Shown here piece after piece: positions 1-8,795 of a stretch of DNA of 44,000 bases. This DNA is from a bacterium (lineage in GTDB: Bacteria; Fidelibacterota; Marinisomatia; Marinisomatales; TCS55). Both the position numbers and the translations under genes were made by a program. The DNA lies in contig SGYN01000014.1 of assembly GCA_004321715.1 (NCBI GenBank), positions 1 to 44,000 of the forward strand, read 5' to 3'. A model generated the notes under the pieces. The model ran no database searches, had not been told where the DNA came from, and saw nothing but the letters and a program-made list of their open reading frames with translations. How positions within the stretch are numbered: the stretch's first letter is position 1; every line of letters begins with the position of its first letter.

Positions 1-1
1 T

Positions 2-847
2 GTTCATTTTAAGAAAGCATTAGAAATTAATCCATATCATGAAAAAGCTAGAACTGCATTAGATAATGTCACTAAAAAGGCTTTTAATGAAGGCAATAGA
101 TCCTACAAGCGTGGCGATTTAGATGGCGCTATAGATTCCTATAGAAAAGTGTTGGAGTTCGATGAAAATTTCTATCAAGCCCATTATCAAATTGGTGTAA
201 TTGAAGCAAAAATGGGTAATCGTGATCGTGCAATTGATCATTATGAGTCTTCTCTTAAAATAAATCCTAATTTTTACAAAGGTTGGTTTGCTCTAGGGCT
301 GTCAAAAAAGTCTAATGGTGATAATATGGGAGCTATATCAGCATTTAATTCAGCAGTTGAAGTGTACCCTGCATATGATAAAGCATATGGGGCGATGGGT
401 GAAATTTATTTAAATGAGAAAAACTTTGAGAAAGCTATAGAAGTACTAAGTACAGCTGTACAGGTAAACCCTACTTATTCTAAAGGATATTCTACACTTG
501 GGGTAGTTTATATTGAAATGGAAGAGTGGGGTAATGCAGTAAATAATCTCGTTTTGGCTACTACGTACAATGAAAAGGATGCAATGTCCTGGTACCGCCT
601 TGCTTCCGCTTATAATAATATTGGAGAATGTGTTAGTGCGCAGGAAGCGGCAAGAAGTTCAACGGATTATAAGAAAAATTTTGGTGGAGCTTGGGTGGAG
701 CTTGGGGTGTCAACATGGTGTAATGGGAAAGGTAATAAAATTGCTGCTGTTAATGCATTAGAAAAAGCACGAAAAGATAGATCATGGAGGAAGATAGCTG
801 AGTATGAGATGGACAAAATTATGAATCCACAAAAATATCAGAATTGA
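2..847 (+). CDS. TPR-repeat protein, 5' end missing
   Basis: The reading frame is open from base 2, so the gene begins before the window; the first internal ATG (149) lies inside a TPR helix and is not the real start. The visible 281 residues are almost entirely 34-residue tetratricopeptide repeats, at least six, recognisable by phrases such as AIDHYESSLKINPN, AISAFNSAVEVYP and AIEVLSTAVQVNPTYSKGY. TPR arrays are protein-protein interaction scaffolds. No signal peptide or catalytic domain can be judged because the N-terminus is missing. The C-terminal 50 residues (after QEAARSS) are less regular and may cap the solenoid. A HAD phosphatase gene follows 27 bases later on the same strand. The fold is certain; the function is unknown. 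Confidence 0.85.
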   Translation, partial: VHFKKALEINPYHEKARTALDNVTKKAFNEGNRSYKRGDLDGAIDSYRKVLEFDENFYQAHYQIGVIEAKMGNRDRAIDHYESSLKINPNFYKGWFALGLSKKSNGDNMGAISAFNSAVEVYPAYDKAYGAMGEIYLNEKNFEKAIEVLSTAVQVNPTYSKGYSTLGVVYIEMEEWGNAVNNLVLATTYNEKDAMSWYRLASAYNNIGECVSAQEAARSSTDYKKNFGGAWVELGVSTWCNGKGNKIAAVNALEKARKDRSWRKIAEYEMDKIMNPQKYQN

Positions 848-874
848 AAAAATTAACTTTTTAACAATAATACG

Positions 875-1558
875 ATGATAAAAGCGGTCATATTCGACCT
901 TGATAATACTCTTTTAGATTTCATGAAGATGAAAGAGTATGCAGTAAAAGCAGCTATTGCTGGTATGATTGAAGCTGGATTAGATATTGATGATGAAGAA
1001 TCATATAAAACAATAGTTTCTATTTATGAAGAAGAAGGATGGGAGAATCAACAGATATTTAATTATTTTTTAGAAAGAACTGTTGGAGAAGTAAATAATA
1101 AATATTTAGCAGCTGCAATTGTTGCATATAGAAGAGCTAGAGAAGCAAACCTTTTATTATATCCAAATGTTAACCATACATTGGTCGAATTAATGAAAGC
1201 TGGAATTAAACTTGCTGTAGTATCAGATGCGCCAAGTAGAGAAGCTTGGATGAGGATCTACTATTTAAATCTACACCATCATTTTGATTTTGTGTTAACA
1301 TTTGACGATACAAATGCGAGAAAACCTTCTCCGATTCCTTTTCAAATGGCTTTAAAAGAACTAAAAACAGAACCAAGTGAAACATTAATGGTTGGAGATT
1401 GGCCTGAAAGAGATGTGGCAGGGGCAAACAATCTTGGAATACGAACCATATTTGCTCGTTATGGAGATTCATTTGGTACAATTGATTCTGGTGCAGATTG
1501 GGATATAAATGATGTTTTTGAGATTGTGGGTATTGTAAACGAGTTAAACAGTGTCTGA
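875..1558 (+). CDS. HAD-superfamily hydrolase (phosphatase-like)
   Basis: This is a 227-residue haloacid dehalogenase-type hydrolase. All four HAD motifs are visible: motif I FDLDNTLLDF near residue 7 (nucleophile D8 and acid D10), motif II with VSDAPSRE near 112, motif III lysine in ARKPSPIPF near 150, and motif IV MVGDWPERDVAGA near 172. The insertion between motifs I and II (about residues 18-90) is helical, as in the C1-cap subfamily (phosphoglycolate phosphatase, YjjG). Such enzymes dephosphorylate small metabolites in the cytoplasm; the substrate cannot be read from sequence. Its stop lies inside the acpS start region (8-base overlap), so it is probably cotranscribed with acpS and the NAD(P)HX repair gene, consistent with a housekeeping or metabolite-repair role. 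Confidence 0.85.
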   Translation: MIKAVIFDLDNTLLDFMKMKEYAVKAAIAGMIEAGLDIDDEESYKTIVSIYEEEGWENQQIFNYFLERTVGEVNNKYLAAAIVAYRRAREANLLLYPNVNHTLVELMKAGIKLAVVSDAPSREAWMRIYYLNLHHHFDFVLTFDDTNARKPSPIPFQMALKELKTEPSETLMVGDWPERDVAGANNLGIRTIFARYGDSFGTIDSGADWDINDVFEIVGIVNELNSV

Positions 1559-1919
1559 ATATTTTATTGGAACAGATATCGTTGCTGTTTCACGTATTGA
1601 AAAGATTATTCAACAATATTCTGATAGATTTAAAAAACACGTTTTTACAGAAAATGAAAAAAATTATTGTGATTTAAAACCAAATCCATCTATTCATTAT
1701 GCTGGTAGATTTGCTGCAAAGGAAGCAATTAAAAAAGCTATTTTCTCATCAAAAATAATTAATTCAATTGATTTCATTAATATTGAAATCGTTTCTAGTA
1801 ATTCTGGAGTTCCTGAGGCTCATGTATCCCATCCTGACTTAAATAATATTCAAGTAAAGATAAGCATCTCTCATATTGAAGAATATGCAACAGCATTTGC
1901 TTTAGTTTCATCATCTTGA
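1551..1919 (+). CDS. acpS: holo-[acyl-carrier-protein] synthase
   Basis: This is 4'-phosphopantetheinyl transferase AcpS, which moves the phosphopantetheine arm from CoA onto apo-acyl carrier protein for fatty acid synthesis. The 122-residue length is normal for the family. The N-terminal metal-binding signature FIGTDIVAVSRIEKI (D9) and the second signature GRFAAKEAIKKA (E58) are intact, and the C-terminal VKISISHIEEYATAFAL matches the family SISH(D/E) strand. The start is GTG at 1551, overlapping the HAD gene by 8 bases; no better in-frame ATG leaves the GTDIV motif intact. The next gene starts at a TTG overlapping this stop (TTGA). An acpS-NAD(P)HX-repair gene order is common in bacteria. 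Confidence 0.95.
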   Translation: MSEYFIGTDIVAVSRIEKIIQQYSDRFKKHVFTENEKNYCDLKPNPSIHYAGRFAAKEAIKKAIFSSKIINSIDFINIEIVSSNSGVPEAHVSHPDLNNIQVKISISHIEEYATAFALVSSS

Positions 1920-3448
1920 AATTACTTACTCAAAAACAATCAAAAGAATTAGACCTCATAACATTAAATACCTTTGATATAAAAGGTATCCAATTAATGG
2001 AGAATGCTGGAAAATGTATATCTAAAATTTTTGTTAATAATTTTTGTAAAATAGATAATCCTAGAATTGCGATCGTATGTGGAAAAGGTAATAACGGTGG
2101 TGATGGGTTTGCTTCTGCAATATTTCTACATTCAAAGAAATACCACCCTCAAATTTTTTGTATATGCAGTTTGGATGAGCTTAGTCATGATTCACAACAT
2201 TTTGCTAATCAATGCATTGATTTAGGAATAAGCATTCAATTCTCATGTATTAATTTAATTGATGATTTAAAATATGATTATATAATAGATGGACTATTAG
2301 GTACTGGTGTCTCATCACCTGTAAAAGAAAAACTTTGGCCTTGGGTTTCTAAAATGAATAAATCGGAGGGAAAAATTATTTCTATTGATATACCATCAGG
2401 ATTACATGCAGATAATGGTATTGCAACACCTGAAGGGGTGCAGGCTGATTATACAATAACTATGGGGTATCCAAAAATAGGGTTGAATATGAGAGATGGT
2501 CCATCACTATCTGGTGAGATTCATATTGCAGATATTGGTTTCCCAGATAAATCAGTGAATTACGTAGCAGGCCTAAAATGGAATCTTTTAGTTGAAAAAG
2601 AAATTTCATGTTTACTTAAACCATTAAATATAGATACGAATAAATATAAACAAGGTAAAGTATTAATTATTGCTGGTTCAAAAGGAATGACAGGAGCGGC
2701 AGCACTTTGTGCATTTGGAGCATTTAGGGTTGGTGCTGGTTTAGTTATTTCTGCAGCTCCTCAATCAATAAACGATATTTACGAGAAAAAAATAACGGAG
2801 GCCATGACACTTAATTGTGAGGATGATGATAAGGGTTATTTTCTATTGAAAAATTATGAAGAAATTTCAAAAAAGATTGATTGGGCTGATGTTGTTATTA
2901 TTGGTCCAGGAATAGGTCAGAATACTCAAACGTTAAATCTAGTTAAAAAAATAATAAACAAATGTACTAAACCAATTGTTATTGATGCCGATGGATTAAG
3001 AGTTTTTGATAAGAATGGAGAATTATTTAATAAAATTAAAGTTCCATACGTTATTACACCTCATTATGGAGAAATGTCTCGTATTTTGGATATTGATTCA
3101 CAAATTTTGAAAGATAATTTTACAAGTATTATTGATAATTTTATGGATTCGTTTAAAGGCGTCCTAGTTGCAAAAAATGCTCCTAGTTGTACATTATTTA
3201 GAAATAATGTTTTTATTAATTCTTCTGGAAACCCAGGTCTATCAACAGCTGGAACTGGTGATATCCTTGCTGGGATGATTGGAGGGTTTATTGCGCAAGG
3301 AATAGATACTGAAGATGCCTCAAAATTAGCTGTATATATTCATGGAAAGGCTGCGGATAACTATGTGAAAAACAATGGAATGCGTGGAATGATAGCATCA
3401 GATATATTAAATAAGATACCATCTGTACTTTCAAAATATGAAAATTAG
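1916..3448 (+). CDS. nnr: bifunctional NAD(P)HX epimerase / ADP-dependent dehydratase
   Basis: This 510-residue cytoplasmic metabolite-repair enzyme restores hydrated NADH and NADPH. The N-terminal YjeF_N domain (about 1-215) carries the epimerase signature GKGNNGGDGFASA and the DGLLGTGVSSPV loop. The C-terminal ribokinase-like dehydratase domain (about 235-505) carries KGKVLIIAGSKGMTGAA-like phosphate-loop residues, DADGLRVF, TPHYGEMSR and the hallmark NPGLSTAGTGDILAGMIGG. The domain order and length match bacterial bifunctional Nnr/YjeF. The start is a TTG at 1916 that forms a TTGA overlap with the acpS stop; residue 1 onward (MKLLTQKQSKELD) matches the usual N-terminus, which supports this rare start. 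The stop overlaps the next gene by 11 bases. Confidence 0.95.
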   Translation: MKLLTQKQSKELDLITLNTFDIKGIQLMENAGKCISKIFVNNFCKIDNPRIAIVCGKGNNGGDGFASAIFLHSKKYHPQIFCICSLDELSHDSQHFANQCIDLGISIQFSCINLIDDLKYDYIIDGLLGTGVSSPVKEKLWPWVSKMNKSEGKIISIDIPSGLHADNGIATPEGVQADYTITMGYPKIGLNMRDGPSLSGEIHIADIGFPDKSVNYVAGLKWNLLVEKEISCLLKPLNIDTNKYKQGKVLIIAGSKGMTGAAALCAFGAFRVGAGLVISAAPQSINDIYEKKITEAMTLNCEDDDKGYFLLKNYEEISKKIDWADVVIIGPGIGQNTQTLNLVKKIINKCTKPIVIDADGLRVFDKNGELFNKIKVPYVITPHYGEMSRILDIDSQILKDNFTSIIDNFMDSFKGVLVAKNAPSCTLFRNNVFINSSGNPGLSTAGTGDILAGMIGGFIAQGIDTEDASKLAVYIHGKAADNYVKNNGMRGMIASDILNKIPSVLSKYEN

Positions 3449-3788
3449 ATCTTTTCGTGTTCTATTGATTCTTTATGCCGTATTAATTTTATTAGTATCC
3501 AGTATACCTGGGAACTCTATTCCTCGATTTGTTTTATTTTCTTGGGATAAGTTGTTGCATTTAATTGAATATTCTATTTTAAGTTTTTTAAGTGTTAACA
3601 GCTTTGATAAAAAGTCAAAGAAACAAATTATTATTATTTCAGTATTCTGTTTATGCTTTGCTACGATGGATGAGTTATGGCAATCATTTATTCCTGGAAG
3701 ATTTTCAAGTGCGCTAGATGTAATTGCTGATGGAATTGGTATAGTAATCGGAAGTATATTTGCTGTAAGATTGAATTCAGATAAATAA
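3438..3788 (+). CDS. VanZ-like membrane protein
   Basis: This 116-residue integral membrane protein has about four hydrophobic segments (near residues 7-24, 38-55, 62-80 and 92-110). It matches the small VanZ-like family: WDKLLHLIEYSILSFL between segments 1 and 2, and DELWQSFIPGRFSSALDVIADGIG before the last. These WDK..H and DE.hQ..PGR..s..Dv..n..G patterns are typical of the family. VanZ itself gives low-level teicoplanin resistance; the biochemical role of the wider family is not established, so no resistance claim is made here. The start overlaps the nnr stop by 11 bases, implying translational coupling, and murA follows after 56 bases, giving a loose envelope context. Confidence 0.8.
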   Translation: MKIRSFRVLLILYAVLILLVSSIPGNSIPRFVLFSWDKLLHLIEYSILSFLSVNSFDKKSKKQIIIISVFCLCFATMDELWQSFIPGRFSSALDVIADGIGIVIGSIFAVRLNSDK

Positions 3789-3844
3789 TGATTTATTTAT
3801 TTTCTAGACATAACTCTATTTACCAAAACTTAGGATCATAATAC

Positions 3845-5095
3845 ATGGATAAGTTTATAATAAATGGAGGTAATCCAATTTCTGGCAGTGTAGATATAAG
3901 TGGAGCAAAAAATGCTGTATTGCCTTTAATGACTGCAGCATTACTTGTAGATGGAGAAACTACAATCAATAGTGTTCCAGACCTTCGAGATACCAGAACG
4001 ATGATTCGCTTATTGAAGATTATTGGTGCTGAAGTAGCATTTAAAAATAATTCATTAGCTATAAATGCCTCGGGTGTGAATAATCTGGAAGCACCTTATG
4101 ACCTGGTAAAGACAATGAGAGCCTCATTCTATGTTTTAGGTCCTTTACTTGCTAGGTTTGGTGAAGTTAGAGTATCTCTACCAGGCGGTTGCGCGTGGGG
4201 ACCAAGACCAGTTGATTATCATTTAAAAGGATTAGAAAAACTTGGAGCAACAATTAGTCTTGAGAGTGGATACATCATGGCAAAAGCAAAATACCTAAAG
4301 GGTAATAAGATTAGTTTTGATTTTCCATCTGTAGGTGCGACTGGTAATATCTTAATGGCAAGTGTATTAGCAAGGGGAGAGACGCGTATTGAAAACGCAG
4401 CTAAGGAACCAGAAATTGTACAATTATGCGAAGTCTTAAATAAAATGGGTGCAAATATTATTGGTATTGGCACCGATAAAATAACAGTACATGGAGTAGA
4501 TAAATTGCATTCCGTAGATATTGATGTTATTCCTGATAGAGTTGAAGCAGGAACATATTTAATTGCTGGTGCAACAATGGGTGATATCACTCTTAATAAT
4601 TGCAATCCAAAACATTTAGAAGACGTTATCGATAAATTAAAACTATCAGGTGCAAATATTTCTTCAACTGAAAATTCCTTATCAATTGAGAAGATTGAAT
4701 TAGTTGAAGCTGTTGATGTTACAACGGAGGTTTATCCAGGTTTTCCAACAGATTTACAAGCCCAATGGATGGCATTTATGTCTATTGCAAATGGAAAATC
4801 AACTATTATAGACACTGTGTATCACGATCGATTCACCCATATCCCTGAACTAAATAGATTGGGTGCTGATATTCAACTGAAAGATAATAAGGCTATAGTA
4901 AATGGGGTAAAAAAATTAACAGGTGCACAAGTGATGTCTACAGATATTCGTGCAAGCGCGGCCTTAATATTGGGAGCAATAATGGCAGAAGGTAAAACAG
5001 AAATTAGTAGGGTATATCACATAGATAGAGGATATGACTCAATTGAGAAAAAATTTCAATCTTTAGGCGCAGATATTAAACGTATTAATCAATAA
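3845..5095 (+). CDS. murA: UDP-N-acetylglucosamine 1-carboxyvinyltransferase
   Basis: MurA catalyses the first committed step of peptidoglycan synthesis, transfer of enolpyruvyl from phosphoenolpyruvate to UDP-GlcNAc in the cytosol. The 416-residue length is standard. Catalytic features are all present: K22-N23 in ISGAKNAVLPLM, the active-site cysteine C116 in LPGGCAWGPRPVDYHLKG, the aspartate in PGFPTDLQAQWMA near residue 300, and the arginine in TDIRASAALILG near 370. Because Cys rather than Asp occupies the loop, the enzyme is predicted to be fosfomycin-sensitive; this follows from the family, not from a test here. The start ATG is preceded by AGGA about 10 bases upstream. It is the only muropeptide gene visible in the window. 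Confidence 0.97.
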   Translation: MDKFIINGGNPISGSVDISGAKNAVLPLMTAALLVDGETTINSVPDLRDTRTMIRLLKIIGAEVAFKNNSLAINASGVNNLEAPYDLVKTMRASFYVLGPLLARFGEVRVSLPGGCAWGPRPVDYHLKGLEKLGATISLESGYIMAKAKYLKGNKISFDFPSVGATGNILMASVLARGETRIENAAKEPEIVQLCEVLNKMGANIIGIGTDKITVHGVDKLHSVDIDVIPDRVEAGTYLIAGATMGDITLNNCNPKHLEDVIDKLKLSGANISSTENSLSIEKIELVEAVDVTTEVYPGFPTDLQAQWMAFMSIANGKSTIIDTVYHDRFTHIPELNRLGADIQLKDNKAIVNGVKKLTGAQVMSTDIRASAALILGAIMAEGKTEISRVYHIDRGYDSIEKKFQSLGADIKRINQ

Positions 5096-5106
5096 TGCAA
5101 TTTGTT

Positions 5107-5158
5107 CTATTTCACAAAAACATTTACTAAGTTTGGAAAGTTTCACTTAGTGAAATAG
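5107..5158 (+). promoter_or_regulatory. palindromic operator-like site upstream of trkA
   Basis: Bases 5141-5155 form a perfect 15-base palindrome, TTTCACT-T-AGTGAAA. A further half-site TATTTCAC lies at 5108-5115, and CTATTTCAC (5107-5115) is a perfect 9-base inverted repeat of GTGAAATAG (5150-5158). The cluster ends 6 bases before the trkA ATG. It looks like a repressor or activator binding site, or alternatively an RNA hairpin in the trkA leader. I do not recognise the cognate regulator; it is not a Rex or Fur box. Confidence 0.5.
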
Positions 5159-5164
5159 ATAATT

Positions 5165-6514
5165 ATGCAAATTGTAATAATTGGTGCTGGAGAGGTTGGC
5201 TTTCACGCTGCAAAAGCGTTAAGTGAAAGCAACCATGATATCACTGCAGTTGATATTGTCCCAGAAAAATGTACTCGTCTTTCGGAAAATCTTGATGTTA
5301 TTGTTGTCGAAGGTAATGGTGCTAGTCCAAAAATACTTCATCAGGCTAATGTTGAAAATGCTGATTATGTTTTATGTCTTACAAGAGTTGATGAAGTGAA
5401 TCTTATTGCTGCTCAGCAAGCCCACGAGTTGGGTGCAAAAAAAATTATTGCTAGATTAAGGAATCAACAATACACTGCGCGTAATTCAATTATTAAGCCT
5501 GAACAATTTGGAGTTGATTTGGTAATTCATCCTGAAAAAGCTGCATGCGATGAAATTATTCGTTTGGTTAAGCATCCTTATGCTGTTCAAGTGATGGACT
5601 TTGAAGGTGGTAGATTAGAAGTGATAGGTATAAGAATTAATGGTGATAATGGTGATTTGTTAGGAAAAAGCGTAGGTGAAATTTGCGAATCTAATCCTGA
5701 TTTTAAATTTGGAATAATCGCTGTTCTAAGAGACGGAAAAACTATTGTTCCATGGTCTGACTTTGTATTTAAAAATGGTGATACTCCATATTTTATTCTG
5801 CAAGCTGAAAAGGTAGGAAAGCTTATGGAAATGTTGGGAAAAGATTTTTATCGTAATGACCGTGTTATGGTTTTGGGTGGGAGTAAAATTGGACGTTCAG
5901 TTGCTGAAGGTTTACAACATGAAATGAATGTGCGTTTGGTAGATTTAAATAGACATAAATGTGAATGGATTGCAAATGTCTTAGAAAACACAATGGTTAT
6001 TGAAGGGGACGGTACGGATCTTGAATTATTAAAATCTGAAAATATTGATTCTGTTGATAGTTTTATCGCTGTGACGGAAAATGAGCAAACCAATCTGATT
6101 TCAGGGTTACTATCGCACCATTTTGGTGTTGAACAAACAATTATCCATATTGGGACTACAGAATTTTTGCCTATTATTCAAGAAACGGGGATTGGATCTG
6201 TAATTAGTAAGAATATGTCCACCGTAAATTCTATATTACGTAAAATAAGAAGCGATATGTCTGAAACTCAGATTGTTACTTTTGATGAGTTAGATGTTGA
6301 TGTCCTAGAATTAACACCCGATAAAGAAAGTTCAGTGTGTGGCAAACCTTTATCAGAAGTTTCTTTTCCAAAAGCAAGTATAGTTGGAGTCATAAATCAT
6401 CATGGTCATTTGACAATTGCAAGAGGTTCATCTCAATTAACAGAAGAAGATACAGCTCTTGTTTTTGCAAAAAATTCCGTAACTGAAAAAGTTCGGAAAC
6501 TTTTTATTGCCTAA
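5165..6514 (+). CDS. trkA: Trk potassium-uptake regulatory subunit TrkA
   Basis: TrkA is the cytoplasmic NAD(H)/ATP-binding ring that gates the TrkH potassium channel. The 449 residues show the duplicated RCK layout: RCK_N at about 1-120 with the Rossmann glycine motif IIGAGEVGFHAAK, RCK_C at about 140-215, a second RCK_N from about 228 with VLGGSKIGRSVAEGL, and a second RCK_C at about 365-449. The length matches E. coli TrkA (458). In the second Rossmann domain the loop is GGSKIG, as in other TrkA proteins. The stop overlaps the trkH start by one base (TAATG), so the two are translated as a coupled pair. A palindromic site immediately upstream may regulate the operon. Confidence 0.95.
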   Translation: MQIVIIGAGEVGFHAAKALSESNHDITAVDIVPEKCTRLSENLDVIVVEGNGASPKILHQANVENADYVLCLTRVDEVNLIAAQQAHELGAKKIIARLRNQQYTARNSIIKPEQFGVDLVIHPEKAACDEIIRLVKHPYAVQVMDFEGGRLEVIGIRINGDNGDLLGKSVGEICESNPDFKFGIIAVLRDGKTIVPWSDFVFKNGDTPYFILQAEKVGKLMEMLGKDFYRNDRVMVLGGSKIGRSVAEGLQHEMNVRLVDLNRHKCEWIANVLENTMVIEGDGTDLELLKSENIDSVDSFIAVTENEQTNLISGLLSHHFGVEQTIIHIGTTEFLPIIQETGIGSVISKNMSTVNSILRKIRSDMSETQIVTFDELDVDVLELTPDKESSVCGKPLSEVSFPKASIVGVINHHGHLTIARGSSQLTEEDTALVFAKNSVTEKVRKLFIA

Positions 6515-7983
6515 TGAACGTTAAGACAATTCTAAATATCCTTAGTGCTCTAATAACAATCATAGGGCTAAGTATGTTATTTCCAGCTTTTATTTCATGG
6601 TTATTTAACGAACCTGATCTTTTATCTTTTCTTTATTCTTCAGGAATAACAGTGTTAATCGGTTTACCCATATGGTTTTTTACAAGAAAAAGCCGCACAT
6701 TGCGTAATAGAGATGGTTTTGCCATTGTGACATTTTCATGGATTATAACGGCTCTAGCTGGTGCATTGCCATTCTATCTAAGTGGAGTAATTCCAAATTT
6801 TACGGATGCTTGGTTTGAATCAATGTCCGGCGTAACAACAACAGGTGCAACAATTATTGGTAATTCAACTACCTTACCAAATTTAGTAAATGGTATTGAA
6901 AGCATGCCTCATGGAATATTGTTTTGGAGATCTTTTTTGCAATGGATTGGTGGGATGGGTATCATTTTATTTACCATTGCTATTTTACCTTTATTGGGAG
7001 TAGGAGGTGTTCAGCTTTTTAAAGCAGAAGTTCCAGGGCCAGTAGCAGACAAAATCAGACCTAGAATCAATGAAACAGCGAAAATTCTTTGGATGGTTTA
7101 TGTTGGTTTTACATTGCTTCAAATTTTACTTTTAGGTTTAGCTGGAATGCCATGGTTTGATGCTGTTTGTCATGGATTTACTACGATGCCAACGGGTGGA
7201 TTTAGTACACAAAATGCTAGTATTGCTGCTTATTCTAACCCTGTAATTCATTATATTATCATTTTTTTTATGTTTGTAGCAGGGGTCAATTTTACTCTTC
7301 ACTTTCGGGCTCTTACTGGCAACTTCAAAGCACATGTAAAGGATTATGAATTCAAAGTTTATTTAACAATTATATTTATTTCTACATTAATAATTTTTTT
7401 CAATATACAAACAACAAATTCTGATTGGACACATGTTAGTTTTCTAAAGTCACTATTTCAATCCGTAGCTATACTTACAGGTACAGGTTATACAAATGCA
7501 AATTATGAACTCTGGCCTTATTTAAGTCAGCATTTACTTTTAATTTTGATGTTTTTTGGTGCGATGGGCGGATCAACTAGCGGTGGAATGAAGATAGCTA
7601 GAATTATTCTTTTAATTAAATATGCTGTTACCGAAACACGTAGAATGTTGCATGCACGTGCAATTATACCTATTAAAATTGGAAATAGAACTATAAGCGA
7701 TGAAATCATCCGAAATACTCTAGGTTTCTCTTTAATATATCTTTCAATTTTTGTTTTAACTGCCTTCGTGTTATCAGCGTTTAATTTAGATTTTCAATCT
7801 GCGGTAGGTGCAGCTGCTTCAGCAATTGGTAATATAGGACCTGCTTTTGGAGAATTTGGACCAACAGATAATTATGCATTACTACATCCAGTTGGTAAAT
7901 GGATGTTAACATTTTGTATGCTTTTAGGAAGATTGGAAATTTTTACAGTCATGGTAATATTTAGTAAGGTTTTTTGGAAATAA
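6514..7983 (+). CDS. trkH: Trk potassium-uptake channel TrkH
   Basis: TrkH is the inner-membrane potassium-translocating subunit. The 489 residues contain the fourfold membrane-pore-membrane repeat, with selectivity-filter loops visible as SGVTTTGATII (near 108), TTMPTGGFST (near 225), LTGTGYTNAN (near 322) and AIGNIGPAFG (near 445). The gating-loop region GAMGGSTSGGMKIARI (near 350) is also intact. There are about ten hydrophobic segments beyond the pore helices. It starts within the trkA stop codon (TAATG). The length and loops are normal for TrkH/KtrB superfamily members; the Trk assignment over KtrB rests on the length, the extra N-terminal segments and the two-RCK trkA partner. Confidence 0.95.
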   Translation: MNVKTILNILSALITIIGLSMLFPAFISWLFNEPDLLSFLYSSGITVLIGLPIWFFTRKSRTLRNRDGFAIVTFSWIITALAGALPFYLSGVIPNFTDAWFESMSGVTTTGATIIGNSTTLPNLVNGIESMPHGILFWRSFLQWIGGMGIILFTIAILPLLGVGGVQLFKAEVPGPVADKIRPRINETAKILWMVYVGFTLLQILLLGLAGMPWFDAVCHGFTTMPTGGFSTQNASIAAYSNPVIHYIIIFFMFVAGVNFTLHFRALTGNFKAHVKDYEFKVYLTIIFISTLIIFFNIQTTNSDWTHVSFLKSLFQSVAILTGTGYTNANYELWPYLSQHLLLILMFFGAMGGSTSGGMKIARIILLIKYAVTETRRMLHARAIIPIKIGNRTISDEIIRNTLGFSLIYLSIFVLTAFVLSAFNLDFQSAVGAAASAIGNIGPAFGEFGPTDNYALLHPVGKWMLTFCMLLGRLEIFTVMVIFSKVFWK

Positions 7984-7995
7984 TAGGGATTGTTT

Positions 7996-8769
7996 ATGTC
8001 ACATATTAAAATAAAAAATGAGAATCTAATATCAGAAGTAATTATAGATCGTCAAGAAGCATTAAATGCAATGAATCCTGATGTGCTATCAGAACTAACT
8101 GATGCAGTACAAAAAGTAATATCGGATGAAAAAACTGGAGTTATTATCATTACTGGTGAGGGTAATAAAGCTTTTATTGCAGGCGCAGATATTAAAGCTA
8201 TGCAACAAATGAATGCTGAAGAAGCATTACGTTATGGAAAAGCCGGGCAAAAATTGACTTTGATGATTGAATCATCATCAAAGCCTGTTATTGCTGCAAT
8301 AAATGGATTTGCATTAGGTGGTGGATGTGAATTAGCGATGGCCTGTCATATGCGGGTTGTTTCTGAAAATGCAAGTTTTGGGCAACCTGAAGTAAAATTA
8401 GGCCTTCTCCCCGGATGGGGAGGAACACAGAGATTGCCAAAAATTGTGGGTGTTGGGAAAGCAGTTGAATTAATAACTACAGGGAAAATAATTAATGCTG
8501 AAGAAGCTTATAGAATTGGATTAGCAAATAAAATATGTTCTTCAAATCAACTAATGAATGAATCAAAAAATTTAGCTACAGAAATATTAAAAAATGGGCC
8601 TAGAGCAATTAGCTCTTCTCTTCGCTGTATAAAAGATGGATTAACGATGAATATTGAAAAAGGGATGGAGATTGAAGTAGAAGAATTCAGCGAGTTATTT
8701 CGCTATGAGGAACGAATGGAAGGTTTAACTGCATTTATAGAAAAACGAGATCCAAAATTCCGTCAATAA
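7996..8769 (+). CDS. enoyl-CoA hydratase (crotonase family)
   Basis: This is a 258-residue crotonase that should add water across 2-enoyl-CoA, in fatty-acid or short-chain (crotonyl-CoA) metabolism in the cytoplasm. Both catalytic glutamates are present: E112 in ALGGGCELAMACHMR and E132 in FGQPEVKLGLLPGWGGTQRL. The oxyanion-hole segment FIAGADIKAM is also canonical. I take the ATG at 7996, preceded by GGGA at 7986-7989, rather than the TTG two codons earlier. It follows trkH by 12 bases and precedes a dipeptide epimerase gene by 26. The exact chain-length specificity cannot be told; 3-hydroxybutyryl-CoA dehydratase is the closest guess. Confidence 0.9.
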   Translation: MSHIKIKNENLISEVIIDRQEALNAMNPDVLSELTDAVQKVISDEKTGVIIITGEGNKAFIAGADIKAMQQMNAEEALRYGKAGQKLTLMIESSSKPVIAAINGFALGGGCELAMACHMRVVSENASFGQPEVKLGLLPGWGGTQRLPKIVGVGKAVELITTGKIINAEEAYRIGLANKICSSNQLMNESKNLATEILKNGPRAISSSLRCIKDGLTMNIEKGMEIEVEEFSELFRYEERMEGLTAFIEKRDPKFRQ

Positions 8770-8795
8770 CTAAATAAAATAATTTATTATTTTTG

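Noticed and set aside
8771-8794. AT-only inverted repeat before the dipeptide-epimerase gene
   Set aside because: A stem made only of A-T pairs with no GC core is too weak for a terminator and expected by chance in this DNA.
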